From contig NZ_JAIXST010000126.1 in NCBI RefSeq assembly GCF_027484545.1, positions 1 to 53,650 of the forward strand: DNA of 53,650 nucleotides, in the 5' to 3' direction. Numbering within the stretch: the first letter of the stretch is position 1; the number at the start of each line of letters is the position of its first letter. Of the stretch, positions 8,671 through 17,873 are shown piece after piece. Under the pieces are notes generated by a model, which saw only the letters and a list, made by a program, of their open reading frames with translations, made no database searches and had not been told where the DNA came from. The translations under genes and the position numbers were made by a program. Source of the stretch: Runella sp. GTDB lineage: Bacteria > Bacteroidota > Bacteroidia > Cytophagales > Spirosomataceae.

Positions 8671-8702
8671 TTTGACATCCTGCGGCAGGTTTCTTATTTT
8701 TA
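8671..8702 (+). promoter_or_regulatory. candidate Bacteroidota-type promoter for the GGT-like gene
   Basis: TTTG at 8671-8674 is followed after 20 bases by TATTTTTA at 8695-8702, close to the TTTG-N(about 20)-TAnnTTTG consensus. It lies 31 bases before the ATG. The same 20-base spacing occurs at two other candidates in this window. Confidence 0.5.
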
Positions 8703-8732
8703 GGTAAAAATCAACAACCTAACCAAATTCCT

Positions 8733-10604
8733 ATGAAATCACTTCGCCTTTTGCCGGTGGCGTTTGCACTTCTCCTGATGAGCACGGAGAGTAATGCGCA
8801 GGCATTCAATAACTTACCCGTGAACACCCAAAAGCCTCCCCTGCATGGAAAACACTGGATGGCCATTACGGGCAAACCTTTGGCCGCTACGGCCGGGGCC
8901 ATGACCTTTACCAAAGGCGGCAATGCCATTGATGCGGCCTGCGCCATGTTGGCCGCTACCTGTACCATGTGGGATGTGTTGAGCTGGGGAGGGGAGACGC
9001 AGGCGCTCATTTACAACCCCAAAACCAAAAAGGTCATCGCCATCAACGCCCACGGGGTAGCGCCTACGGGAGCTACGCCTGAGTTTTACAAAGGCAAAGG
9101 CATGAAATACCCGCCGCAATACGGCCCGTTGGCGGCTGTCACGCCCGGTACGCCCGGCGGATTGATGACGATGTTGGCCGAGTACGGCACCATGTCGCTG
9201 AAAGAGGTGTTGGCACCCGCCATGGAAATGGCCGCCGGCTATCCCATCGAAGCCCAAACTGCCAATTCGATTGAAAAAGGCAAAGACCTCATCAAGCAAT
9301 GGCCGTATTCTAAAAAAGTATTTTTGCCGCATTTGGGCGCGAGCCGCGAAGCCCCCGATGCCGGCGAGGTATTTGTCCAAAAAGACCTGTTGGAAACCCT
9401 GAAAAAATTGGTGAACGCCGAGCAACAGGCGTTGGCGAAAGGGAAATCACGGAAAGATGCCATTTACGCCGCCTACGATGTGTTTTACAAAGGCGAAATT
9501 GCCAAAGAATTTTCGAGAGGTTGTCGCGAACAGGGCGGGCTGATTACGGAGCAGGATCTGGCCAACTGGAAAGTGAAAATCGAAGAGCCGATGGTGACCA
9601 ACTACAAAGGCATCGACGTCTATAAATTGCAACAGTGGACCCAAGGCCCGGCCATGCTTCAGGCCCTGAATATTTTGGAGAACTTCGACCTCAAAAGCAT
9701 GGGGTACAATTCCACGCGCTACATTCACACGCTGTATCAGGCCATGAATTTGGCGTTTGCCGACCGTGATTTTTACTACGGCGACCCCGCTTTCGGTCCT
9801 GAAGAACCCATGAAAGGTCTGCTTTCCAAAGAATATGCCAAAGAGCGGAGCAAATTGATCAATCCTGAAATGAACGACCCCAAAGCAGGTCCCGGTGACC
9901 CGTATCCATTTGAAGGAAAGGCCAATCCGTATCAGGACATGCTGAAAAAATGGGGCAGCGCGAGCCTGTTTGACCCTAAAAACAACGCGACGTTAGATAC
10001 AAAATTTGAAGCTGATTTTACCGCCGGTACTACCTCCATCGAAACCACGGACGAAGAAGGATGGGTCGTTTCCGTTACTCCCAGCGGTGGGTGGGTGCCT
10101 GCCTGCATTGCGGGAAACACGGGCATCGGCATGAGTCAGCGGATGCAGGCGTTTGTACTGGACCCGAAAGAAAATCCGTTCAACGTCGTAGAGCCCGGTA
10201 AGCGCCCGCGTGTAACGCTGACGCCGAGTTTGGCATTGAAAGACGGCAAGCCGTTTTTGTCTTTTGCCAAGCAGGCAGGCGATGAGCAGGATCAGTTGTT
10301 GCTTCAGTTTTTCCTCAACGTCGTGGAGTTCAACATGACCGTGCAGGAAGCCTGCGAAGCGCCGAGTTTCAAGACTTTCCAGATGTATTCCAGCTTCGGT
10401 GACCACGAACGCATCAACGGCGGATTGACTCTTAACGATGCCATGCCGGCGTGGACGAGAAAGGATTTGGGGCGCATGGGCTACAAAATCAACTACCAAG
10501 ACCGCACCAGTGGACCCATCAACGCCATTTATTTTGATTGGACTCATAATACGTTTTGGGGCGGCTCCAGCAACCACGGGGAGGATTACGGGATTGGCTG
10601 GTAA
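8733..10604 (+). CDS. gamma-glutamyltransferase family protein, exported
   Basis: An Ntn-hydrolase precursor of 623 residues with a signal peptide (residues 1-22, ending SNAQA). GGT enzymes cleave gamma-glutamyl bonds of glutathione and related peptides in the periplasm. Landmarks: GKPLAATAGAMTFTKGGNAIDAACAM near residue 50 (typical GGT N-terminus), GPLAAVTPGTPGG, and the self-cleavage region GTTSIETTDEEG. The predicted new N-terminal nucleophile is T433. The usual TTH triplet is TTS here, and the C-terminal half contains GIGMSQRMQAF and GKRPRVTLTPSL. These differences suggest a GGT-like acylase or peptidase rather than a classical GGT. G+C content is visibly higher than in the triad upstream. 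Confidence 0.85.
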   Translation: MKSLRLLPVAFALLLMSTESNAQAFNNLPVNTQKPPLHGKHWMAITGKPLAATAGAMTFTKGGNAIDAACAMLAATCTMWDVLSWGGETQALIYNPKTKKVIAINAHGVAPTGATPEFYKGKGMKYPPQYGPLAAVTPGTPGGLMTMLAEYGTMSLKEVLAPAMEMAAGYPIEAQTANSIEKGKDLIKQWPYSKKVFLPHLGASREAPDAGEVFVQKDLLETLKKLVNAEQQALAKGKSRKDAIYAAYDVFYKGEIAKEFSRGCREQGGLITEQDLANWKVKIEEPMVTNYKGIDVYKLQQWTQGPAMLQALNILENFDLKSMGYNSTRYIHTLYQAMNLAFADRDFYYGDPAFGPEEPMKGLLSKEYAKERSKLINPEMNDPKAGPGDPYPFEGKANPYQDMLKKWGSASLFDPKNNATLDTKFEADFTAGTTSIETTDEEGWVVSVTPSGGWVPACIAGNTGIGMSQRMQAFVLDPKENPFNVVEPGKRPRVTLTPSLALKDGKPFLSFAKQAGDEQDQLLLQFFLNVVEFNMTVQEACEAPSFKTFQMYSSFGDHERINGGLTLNDAMPAWTRKDLGRMGYKINYQDRTSGPINAIYFDWTHNTFWGGSSNHGEDYGIGW

Positions 10605-10656
10605 TCATTTCTTTTCATACTTAAATTTGTCACCCTGTAAGGGTCTGTTCCATTTC

Positions 10657-10692
10657 AAAAGCGTCCATTGCACAATGGACGCTTTTGTTTTA
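10657..10692 (+). terminator. Rho-independent terminator after the GGT-like gene
   Basis: A perfect 14-bp inverted repeat, AAAAGCGTCCATTG at 10657-10670 and its complement at 10673-10686, is followed by GTTTTATTTT. It lies about 50 bases after the stop codon. Confidence 0.8.
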
Positions 10693-10812
10693 TTTTCTTT
10701 CTGATGTTGGCCTGCCGAGCGGATGTTTGTGCTGCAGTAAGATTTTGAACGGTATTTTTATGCACAATACACCTTTTTTGAACTGAAAATAACAAAAGTA
10801 CGACAAAAAAAT

Positions 10813-10843
10813 ACTCATTACTCCCCGTTCATCACTCATCACT
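10813..10843 (+). repeat. short degenerate CACTCAT tract
   Basis: Heptamer-like units (ACTCATTACT, then ATCACTCATCACT) run up to 8 bases before the start of the PhyH gene. The tract is short and imperfect. It may be part of the leader, or a relic of slippage. Confidence 0.45.
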
Positions 10844-10850
10844 TTTTACA

Positions 10851-11588
10851 ATGCTTACGAAAGAAGAAATTGAATTTTTAGACACCTACGGCTATCTCAA
10901 TTTAGGTCAATTACTGACATCCGAACAAGTAAAACAAATCAATGACCGCCTGGCGGAATTGATGGACTCAGAAGGGGAAAATGCGGGCGCCGAATTAGCA
11001 GAATCCAAATACATCCGTTATCCGAAAGAAGAAGGAGCCGAACGTTTGGCAGACTTGGTCAATAAAGGTCCCGTTTTTGATGTTTTTTACACCCATCCGC
11101 GCGTTTTAGCCGGAATTGAAGCCGTTTTAGGACAAGCACACAAATTGTCTTCCCTCAATTACCGAGCCGCAAAACCCGGGAAAGGACATCAAAAACTGCA
11201 TGTGGATTGGAAAAATGCGGCGGTGAACGGCACCTATAAAGTCTGCAACAGTATTTGGCTTTTGGACGATTTTACCGAATACAACGGCTCGACCCGCATT
11301 GTTCCTAAAACGCATAAAATGAGCCTTTTACCCGATGAAGCGATCACCGACCCGAATGACAAACATCCGGATGAAATCCGTATTATTGCCCCCGCCGGTT
11401 CCGTATTTATATTTAACTCGCATGTCTGGCACGGTGGTACGACCAATCATACCGACCGCGACCGACGCAGTATTCACAGTTATTTTTGTACAAGAGAGCA
11501 GCCACAGCAAATTGACCAAAAGAAGTATATCACCCAAGAAACGGTACAACGCATCGGTGAAATAGGGATGCGTATTTTGGATGTGTAA
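10851..11588 (+). CDS. phytanoyl-CoA dioxygenase (PhyH) family protein
   Basis: A non-haem Fe(II)/2-oxoglutarate oxygenase of 245 residues. The iron triad is H117 and D119 in LHVDW and H194 in HVWHGG. R206 in DRDRRSIHSYF is the likely 2-oxoglutarate anchor. The jelly-roll strand APAGSVFIFNSHVWHGG is typical of PhyH enzymes. It is cytosolic, with no signal peptide. The substrate is unknown; bacterial relatives oxidise osmolytes, sugar-acid or secondary-metabolite compounds. The DlgD-type reductase begins 48 bases downstream on the same strand, with only a terminator after that pair, so the two probably form an operon and may act in one catabolic route. Confidence 0.85.
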   Translation: MLTKEEIEFLDTYGYLNLGQLLTSEQVKQINDRLAELMDSEGENAGAELAESKYIRYPKEEGAERLADLVNKGPVFDVFYTHPRVLAGIEAVLGQAHKLSSLNYRAAKPGKGHQKLHVDWKNAAVNGTYKVCNSIWLLDDFTEYNGSTRIVPKTHKMSLLPDEAITDPNDKHPDEIRIIAPAGSVFIFNSHVWHGGTTNHTDRDRRSIHSYFCTREQPQQIDQKKYITQETVQRIGEIGMRILDV

Positions 11589-11635
11589 GCATCATGAAAC
11601 GTTCTCCGTTCGATTTTATCTTTTAAATAAAATAT

Positions 11636-12658
11636 ATGCCAAATTCCCAACCCCTCACAATTTCTGCGGAGAAAATGCAGAAAACCTTGAAAAGTATTCT
11701 TTTGAAGTATCATTTTCCGAAAAAGAGAGCTGAAGAATGCGCCGTGATTTTTACGCAAAACAGCATTGACGGTATCTATACCCACGGTATCAATCGCTTT
11801 CCGCGTTTTGTGCAATACATTCAAAAAGGCTACGTCATTCCCGATGCGAAGCCTACACTCGTCCATCGTTTTGGGGGCATCGAGCAATGGAACGGAAATT
11901 TGGGTGCAGGGCCTTCCAATGCCATTTTTGCGACCGAACGGGCGATGAAATTGGCTACAAAATACGGCATTGGCTGCGTAGCCTTGGCCAACACCAACCA
12001 TTGGATGCGAGGCGGAGCGTATGGTTGGCAAGCGGCCAAAGCAGGTTTTACGTTTATCGGTTGGACCAATACCACGGCAAACATGCCTGCCTGGGGAGCT
12101 ACCAATCCGAAATTGGGCAATAATCCCCTTGTTTTTGCGGCACCTTACGGCGACGAAGCCATCGTGTTGGATATGGCCATGTCGCAGTATTCCTTTGGGG
12201 CAATGGAATTGGCGGTTTTGAAAAATGAAAAGCTATCCGTTCTTGGAGGCTATGACAAAGAAGGAAATTTGACCAATGAACCCGATCTGATACTGGAGTC
12301 GTGGCGGTCGTTGCCGGTGGGCTTTTGGAAAGGGGCAGGGCTTTCCTTTTTATTGGATGTCTTGGCAGCTCTTTTATCCAACGGATTAGCCACGCACGAA
12401 ATCAGCCAAAAAGCCGCAGAAATGGCGTGTTCGCAAGTATTTATTGCGATTGATATGTCAAAATTGGCCAATTATTCAAGTATTTCGAGTACGATTGACG
12501 CAATCATTCTGGATTATAAAACCTCAATTCCCATCAGTGAGCAGGGGAAAATAAGCTACCCAAGCGAGCGGGTGTTAGCGACACGTCTCCAAAACAGTCA
12601 AACAGGTATTCCTGTTTTGGAAAGCGTTTGGCAGGAGGTTTTAGGCTTTTTAGTATGA
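11636..12658 (+). CDS. dlgD: 2,3-diketo-L-gulonate reductase-like enzyme (malate/L-lactate dehydrogenase family)
   Basis: An NAD(P)H-dependent 2-oxoacid reductase of the Ldh2/MDH2 fold, 340 residues. It contains SIDGIYTHGINRFPRF, whose H50 matches the proposed active-site histidine, NTNHWMRGGAYGWQAA, TNTTANMPAWG and NNPLVFAAPY. These match E. coli YiaK/DlgD, which reduces 2,3-diketo-L-gulonate to 3-keto-L-gulonate. The C-terminal part (GFWKGAGLSFLLDVLAALLS) is also as expected. The gene follows the PhyH gene and ends before a strong terminator. The exact sugar acid is inferred by family only. Confidence 0.82.
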   Translation: MPNSQPLTISAEKMQKTLKSILLKYHFPKKRAEECAVIFTQNSIDGIYTHGINRFPRFVQYIQKGYVIPDAKPTLVHRFGGIEQWNGNLGAGPSNAIFATERAMKLATKYGIGCVALANTNHWMRGGAYGWQAAKAGFTFIGWTNTTANMPAWGATNPKLGNNPLVFAAPYGDEAIVLDMAMSQYSFGAMELAVLKNEKLSVLGGYDKEGNLTNEPDLILESWRSLPVGFWKGAGLSFLLDVLAALLSNGLATHEISQKAAEMACSQVFIAIDMSKLANYSSISSTIDAIILDYKTSIPISEQGKISYPSERVLATRLQNSQTGIPVLESVWQEVLGFLV

Positions 12659-12707
12659 TTTTTAACGAATAATTTTATTTAAAATAGGCTTTGCACAAGT
12701 TTGTTAG

Positions 12708-12754
12708 CTGTCCGTTTATGGTACTGTATTTGTACATAAACGGACAGTTTTTTT
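12708..12754 (+). terminator. Rho-independent terminator after the dlgD-like gene
   Basis: A 13-bp perfect stem, CTGTCCGTTTATG at 12708-12720 paired with 12735-12747, has a loop that can add a GTAC/GTAC extension. It is followed by seven T residues at 12748-12754. Confidence 0.9.
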
Positions 12755-12851
12755 GTTGCTTTATTGGGTAAGTTGTTGATTTTCAGTTTTGTTGTTTCGT
12801 GGGCATGAATTTTGCGGCAATTGAGTTTTTTTCGGAACCTAACAGAATCCA

Positions 12852-15275
12852 ATGACAAGACTTACGATTTTATTCTTCCTGACAGCCCGGGTATTGTATG
12901 CCCAGCCCAAAATTACGGGTACTATTTTCAACGCTTCAAAACAACCCATCGAAGGTACTGTAGTATCCTTACTGAAAGCAAAAGACTCCACTTTTGTAAA
13001 AGCGGCTATTTCGGAATCCAACGGCCAATTTGAGTTTTTGAATATCAAATCGGAAACGTATCTGTTGATGGTCAGCAACATAGGGTTTCAAAAATACATC
13101 AGTACGCCTTTTGCCGTTGTCCAAACGGATGTAACGCTGCCTGCGGTAACCTTACAGGAAGAAAACAAAACCTTAGCCGAAGTAAAGGTAACGGGCAAAA
13201 AGCCGTTTGTCGAGACGAAGATTGACCGAACGGTCGTGAATGTGGATGCGCTGATTGGCAATGCAGGTTCCAATGCGTTGGAAGTGCTTGAAAAATCGCC
13301 GGGCATTGCCGTGGATCAAAACGGTGGCATCCGACTGAAAGGTAAATCGGGCGTTGTGGTTTTTGTGGATGACAAACCTACCTATTTATCGGCGGATGAT
13401 TTGGCCAATTACCTGAAATCACTCCCTGCTGGCTCGGTCGAAACCATCGAAATCATGCCTAATCCGCCTGCCAAATACGATGCAGCGGGCAACGCCGGTG
13501 TGATTAACATTCGGATGAAGAGAAATGTACTAAAGGGATTCAACGGAGGCATTAGTTTGAGCTACGGACAAGGAGTCTATAAGCGTACCAACAATAGTCT
13601 GAATTTCAATTATCGCATCAACAAATTCAACTTCTTTTCCAACGCAAGCGTCAACCAAAACAATATGTATCAGGACCTTACGATTTGGCGACGCTACTAC
13701 AATGCATCGGGTGCCTATACCTCGGCCTTTACCCAAAATTCGTACATTCAGCGTAATTTTGGAGGTAATAACCTGAAAGTAGGGTTCGATTATTATGCTT
13801 CTAAAAAGGCAACGTTTGGATTGGTTTTGAATGGGTTTTACAATCCATCGTTGGTCAACGTGACCAACAAAGCACAAGTTTTGAATGCCTCCAATGAGGT
13901 AACAAGCTTGGTGGAAGCCATAAGTCCCACGAACAAAATCTGGACAAACGGCAGTATCAACCTCAACTATACGTACAAATTTGATAGCACGGGCAAAGAG
14001 CTTTCGACGAATGTTGACTATATTCACTACCAATCCAAAAGCGACCAAACGCTGACCAACACCCTGTCAGATCCTCAGAATAAATTTGTCAGTCAGTCGA
14101 TTTTGCTTTCTTTCCTGCCCACCACTATCGATATCAGCACGGCCAAAATCGACTATGTCAACCCGTTACACAGCGGCGGCAAGTTTGAAACAGGCTTGAA
14201 AACAAGCATCATCGGTACGGGAAATATCGCCGACTTTTTTGATGTGCTTGACGGAAAGCCCTCGCCTAATTACGAGTTTACCAACAATTTTAACTACAAC
14301 GAAAACATCAACGCCGGTTACCTCAACTATTCAAGAGACTTCAAGCGGCTGTCGGTGCAGGCGGGACTTCGGTTTGAAAATACCAATATCAAAGGCCATC
14401 AATTGGGAAACAAACAAAGCAGAGACTCCACTTTTACCCGAAAATACAACAACCTGTTTCCAACGTTTTATCTGCAATACCGCATGGATACGACCAATAC
14501 GCATCAATTGGGTTTCTCGTTCGGCCGTCGGATAGATCGACCTAATTATCAGGATATGAATCCGTTTTCCTACCCGCTCGACCGCTTCACCTACTACGGC
14601 GGGAATCCGTTTTTACAGCCGACGTTTTCGTACAATTTAGAGTTGTCTCATACCTTTAAAAACAAGATTACGACCACGTTACAATACAGCATTGCTAAAA
14701 ATGTGATTTCGGAAACCAACGAGCAGCGCGGCACAATCTATTACAGTCGCCCGGGCAATTTCGGTCAACGGATTTCGTATGGTGTTTCGATGAACGGCAG
14801 TTTTCAACCCACAAAATGGTGGACAATCAATGTCTATACCGAGTACATCAGCAATGGTTTCAAAGCCACTTTGTACGGACAGAAGCTGGATGCCTCACTG
14901 TTTTATTGGGCGGTCATTCCCACTAATCAATTTCAAATCAACAGTTCATGGTCGGCTGAATTGGCAGGGTCATACCAAACTAAATTTTTACTGGGGCAAT
15001 TGCTGATTTATCCAATTGGCTCGGTGCGGGCGGGATTGGCCAAAAAAATGTGGAAGAATCAGGGAACGATTAAACTCAACGTCAGCGATGTATTCTATAC
15101 GAACCAAATTAAGGGAGACATTCGCAACATCGCTAATGCTTCTGCCAACTGGTTCAGTTATTTGGACTCTCGCGTCGTAACACTGTCGCTTTCTTACCGT
15201 TTCAATAAAGGTAAAACGCTGAATGTGAGACAAACGGGCGGTTCCGACAGTGAGAAGAGTCGAGTAAAGAGTTGA
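12852..15275 (+). CDS. outer membrane beta-barrel protein, TonB-dependent receptor family
   Basis: An 807-residue outer-membrane receptor. Residues 1-18 are a signal peptide ending LYAQ. Residues 20-105 form a carboxypeptidase-regulatory-like beta sandwich (KITGTIFNASKQPIEGTVVSL). A plug domain follows at about 115-225, with LEVLEKSPGIAVDQNGGIRL and IEIMPNPPAKYDAAGNAGVI. The rest has beta-barrel strand patterns ending in LSLSYRFNKG. The architecture matches the Bacteroidota 'OMP_b-brl_3' group, which may bind peptides, siderophores or glycans. It is not a SusC protein, and no SusD partner follows. A short charged tail follows the last strand. The DUF1349 gene starts 15 bases downstream, so the two are probably co-transcribed. 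Confidence 0.88.
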   Translation: MTRLTILFFLTARVLYAQPKITGTIFNASKQPIEGTVVSLLKAKDSTFVKAAISESNGQFEFLNIKSETYLLMVSNIGFQKYISTPFAVVQTDVTLPAVTLQEENKTLAEVKVTGKKPFVETKIDRTVVNVDALIGNAGSNALEVLEKSPGIAVDQNGGIRLKGKSGVVVFVDDKPTYLSADDLANYLKSLPAGSVETIEIMPNPPAKYDAAGNAGVINIRMKRNVLKGFNGGISLSYGQGVYKRTNNSLNFNYRINKFNFFSNASVNQNNMYQDLTIWRRYYNASGAYTSAFTQNSYIQRNFGGNNLKVGFDYYASKKATFGLVLNGFYNPSLVNVTNKAQVLNASNEVTSLVEAISPTNKIWTNGSINLNYTYKFDSTGKELSTNVDYIHYQSKSDQTLTNTLSDPQNKFVSQSILLSFLPTTIDISTAKIDYVNPLHSGGKFETGLKTSIIGTGNIADFFDVLDGKPSPNYEFTNNFNYNENINAGYLNYSRDFKRLSVQAGLRFENTNIKGHQLGNKQSRDSTFTRKYNNLFPTFYLQYRMDTTNTHQLGFSFGRRIDRPNYQDMNPFSYPLDRFTYYGGNPFLQPTFSYNLELSHTFKNKITTTLQYSIAKNVISETNEQRGTIYYSRPGNFGQRISYGVSMNGSFQPTKWWTINVYTEYISNGFKATLYGQKLDASLFYWAVIPTNQFQINSSWSAELAGSYQTKFLLGQLLIYPIGSVRAGLAKKMWKNQGTIKLNVSDVFYTNQIKGDIRNIANASANWFSYLDSRVVTLSLSYRFNKGKTLNVRQTGGSDSEKSRVKS

Positions 15276-15290
15276 TAAACCAATAGTAGA

Positions 15291-15875
15291 ATGATTGATT
15301 TGTCTGTATTCCACTGGCTGTATCCGCCGCAGAAATGTCAGGTAGAGAATGGTCGCGTCAGCATCAGTACTGAGCCGAAAACCGATTTTTGGCAACGAAC
15401 CTATTACGGGTTTCAAAATGACAATGCACCGGCGTTTTTGCGGAGCATTGCCGAGGATTTTACGTTTACGGTAAAAACCGCCTTCGATTCCAACGTCCAA
15501 TTTGACCAATGCGGTGTCATCATTTACCAAGACAGCGACAATTGGTTCAAAGCATCTATTGAACATGAAAATGAACAAATAGCCCGCTTGGGCAGCGTCG
15601 TTACCAATTTAGGGTATTCGGATTGGGCTACAACCGATATCTCGGCCGAGGTGCGTACCATGTGGTATCGACTGTCGCGGCGTGGTTCGGATTTTTTGAT
15701 CGAAAATTCGGAAGATGGGGAAGAGTTTAGGCAAATGCGCATTTTTCACATGCACCAACCATTGCTTCAAGTACATTTTGGAGTCTATGCGTGCAGTCCA
15801 TTGGATTCAGGTTTTGAGGCGGTCTTTACCGATTTTCGTTTGACAGAATCTACATGGGAGGCCCACCCGCTGTGA
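15291..15875 (+). CDS. DUF1349 domain-containing protein
   Basis: A 194-residue single-domain protein resembling DUF1349, a concanavalin-like beta-sandwich family found with carbohydrate enzymes. Typical features are FWQRTYYGFQNDNAPAF near the start, CGVIIYQDSDNWFKASIEHE in the middle, VVTNLGYSDWAT, and FGVYACSPLDSGFEAVFTDF at the end. There is no signal peptide, so it is probably cytosolic. Catalytic function is not established. It is a likely operon partner of the receptor upstream. Confidence 0.8.
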   Translation: MIDLSVFHWLYPPQKCQVENGRVSISTEPKTDFWQRTYYGFQNDNAPAFLRSIAEDFTFTVKTAFDSNVQFDQCGVIIYQDSDNWFKASIEHENEQIARLGSVVTNLGYSDWATTDISAEVRTMWYRLSRRGSDFLIENSEDGEEFRQMRIFHMHQPLLQVHFGVYACSPLDSGFEAVFTDFRLTESTWEAHPL

Positions 15876-15969
15876 GTTTTAAACTGAAATGGGCGATGAA
15901 TTTTGAATTTCCTGACGTATTTTGCGCTAAATAAAACTGTATTTAGACCAACCAACGTCCATAAATTTC

Positions 15970-16839
15970 ATGATAACCCTTCAAAACGCCGATATACAAG
16001 CCACCATCAATCCCAAAGGAGCTGAACTCACCAGTTTGGTTTTGCTTGCTTCCCAACTTGAATTTATGTGGGAGGGAAATCCTGAGTTTTGGAGCAAACA
16101 TTCACCCGTTTTGTTTCCGATTGTGGGAGGGTTGAAAGACAATACGTATTACTATAACGACCAAGCCTATCAATTGCCCCGCCACGGTTTTGCCCGCGAA
16201 AAGACCTTTGTGGTAGAAGAACAGCAAAGCGATTCAGTTACGTTTTTGCTGGCGCACGATGAAAGTACATTGGCGGTCTATCCTTTTGAATTTACCTTTC
16301 GTATTCGTTATACGTTGGTAGATAATCAGTTACAGGTCAGTTATTTGGTCGAAAATTCGAGCAATACGCCCTTATGGTTTTCGGTAGGGGGGCATCCTGC
16401 TTTCAAAGTGCCGTTGGTAGAAGGAGCAGCGTACAATGACTATCTGTTGAGCTTCAACCAAGTGGAAGATTGGGCACGTTGGCCGCTGACTCCCGAAGGA
16501 TTGATTGAAAAAGTCCCAGTACTTTTGGTCGAACAATCCACTGATATTCTGCTTTCCAAAGAACTATTTTACGAAGATGCGCTCGTCTTCAAAAACTATC
16601 GCTCGGACAGCGTGGTATTGCATACTCCCAAATCGGCGCATTCGCTGCGTTTTGATTTTCTGGATTTCCCGTATCTTGGTATTTGGGCTTCAAAAAATGC
16701 TGATTTTGTGTGCATTGAGCCTTGGTGCGGCATCGCCGATTCGGTTGACCATACCCAAGATATTACCCAAAAAGAGGGCATTATTGAGTTGGCAGCAAAT
16801 GAGCAATTTGAACGGACTTGGAAGGTGACTTTGGAGTAA
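15970..16839 (+). CDS. aldose 1-epimerase family protein (LacX-like)
   Basis: A 289-residue beta-sandwich mutarotase that would interconvert alpha and beta anomers of sugars or hexose-6-phosphates. Recognisable segments are NPKGAELTSLV, HSPVLFPIVGGLKDNTYYYN, LPRHGFAREKTF, WFSVGGHPAFKVPL with the conserved histidine, and FVCIEPWCGIADS with the conserved glutamate. The order and spacing are those of the LacX/YeaD-like branch. It has no signal peptide. It converges with the nitrilase gene, with only four bases between stop codons. Confidence 0.87.
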   Translation: MITLQNADIQATINPKGAELTSLVLLASQLEFMWEGNPEFWSKHSPVLFPIVGGLKDNTYYYNDQAYQLPRHGFAREKTFVVEEQQSDSVTFLLAHDESTLAVYPFEFTFRIRYTLVDNQLQVSYLVENSSNTPLWFSVGGHPAFKVPLVEGAAYNDYLLSFNQVEDWARWPLTPEGLIEKVPVLLVEQSTDILLSKELFYEDALVFKNYRSDSVVLHTPKSAHSLRFDFLDFPYLGIWASKNADFVCIEPWCGIADSVDHTQDITQKEGIIELAANEQFERTWKVTLE

Positions 16840-16843
16840 TTGA

Positions 16844-17776
16844 CTAATTGATTTTTCTTATTTCAGGTTGCCCCACCACTTCCAGCTTAAACACGTCGTT
16901 TCGGGAATAATGCCCTATAACATCAAAATCCAGTTTGCTTTTGGCCAATACGGAAAAGTCCAATTCGGCCGTGAGTAAACCTTCCTCGTTCCAAAGAGGT
17001 CCCGCCAAAACTTCGCCCAACGGTGAAATAATGACGCTGCCGCCACTGCTCATGATGTCAGGTTCATGGACTAAATCCGCCTGAAAACGTTCTGGATAAT
17101 CGGATTTTTGAACAAACTGATTGCAGGCCAAGACAAAACAACGACCTTCCAGTGCAATGTGCAGCATGGTCGATTGCCACGATTCACGCGAGTCGGCCGT
17201 AGGCGCAAGGTACATCTCAACGCCACGTTGGTACATCGACATGCGCGCTAAAGGCATGTAATTTTCCCAACAAATAAGGCCGCCGATTTTTCCGATTTCA
17301 GTGTCAAAACTCACCAGCGTACTGCCGTCGCTTTCGGCCCAAATGTAACGTTCGAGCCCCGTGGGTTTGAGTTTTCGGTGTTTACCGATAAGATTACCCT
17401 GTTTGTCAAAGTAAAGCAACGCGCAATGCAGCGAACCGCCTATGGATTCTCGCTCAGTAACCCCCAACGCCACAAAAATGCCTGCTTTTCGGATGGCTTC
17501 GCTGATTTGTGCGGCGTAGGGAGAGGAAGTTTCAATGCTGTTTTCCCAATACTCCAACCACTGATTTCTGCTTTTTTCGGTACGACGGCCTACGATGGAA
17601 TCAAAATCGAGACCTCGGGGATAACAGGGAATGAAGGATTCAGGGAAAAGCAATAATTCACAGCCTTCGGCAACGCCTTTTTCAATCCAATTGATGACGA
17701 GCTGAACGGTTTTTTCAATGTCAAAAAGAGCGGGGGTGGCCTGAACCACACCCACTTTTATTTTTTTGTGGTGCAT
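16844..17776 (-). CDS. carbon-nitrogen hydrolase, nitrilase-like
   Basis: A 310-residue enzyme of the nitrilase superfamily. The catalytic Glu-Lys-Cys triad is E46 in LLLFPESFIP, K135 in GKHRKLKPT and C169 in GGLICWENYMP. The YPRGLDFDS segment after the first motif and WAESDGSTL are typical of true nitrilases, which turn a nitrile into acid and ammonia, rather than of amidases. The C-terminal SSGGSVIISPLGEVLAGP is also expected. It is cytosolic. It lies 98 bases downstream of the aminotransferase gene on the same strand and may be transcribed with it; a G+C-rich repeat copy lies in the gap. Confidence 0.85.
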   Translation of the reverse strand: MHHKKIKVGVVQATPALFDIEKTVQLVINWIEKGVAEGCELLLFPESFIPCYPRGLDFDSIVGRRTEKSRNQWLEYWENSIETSSPYAAQISEAIRKAGIFVALGVTERESIGGSLHCALLYFDKQGNLIGKHRKLKPTGLERYIWAESDGSTLVSFDTEIGKIGGLICWENYMPLARMSMYQRGVEMYLAPTADSRESWQSTMLHIALEGRCFVLACNQFVQKSDYPERFQADLVHEPDIMSSGGSVIISPLGEVLAGPLWNEEGLLTAELDFSVLAKSKLDFDVIGHYSRNDVFKLEVVGQPEIRKIN

Positions 17777-17844
17777 TAGTTATACTTTACGAAGTTGTAC
17801 TTTTTGTAAATCAATATTTTACAAATTGGAAATCGCAAATCAGA

Positions 17845-17862
17845 ACCGCGCGGGCGGCCCCG
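17845..17862 (+). repeat. G+C-rich intergenic repeat, copy 2
   Basis: The 18-mer ACCGCGCGGGCGGCCCCG lies between the nitrilase and aminotransferase genes and differs from the copy at 1460-1477 at one base. Confidence 0.6.
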
Positions 17863-17873
17863 TCGAAAATAGA

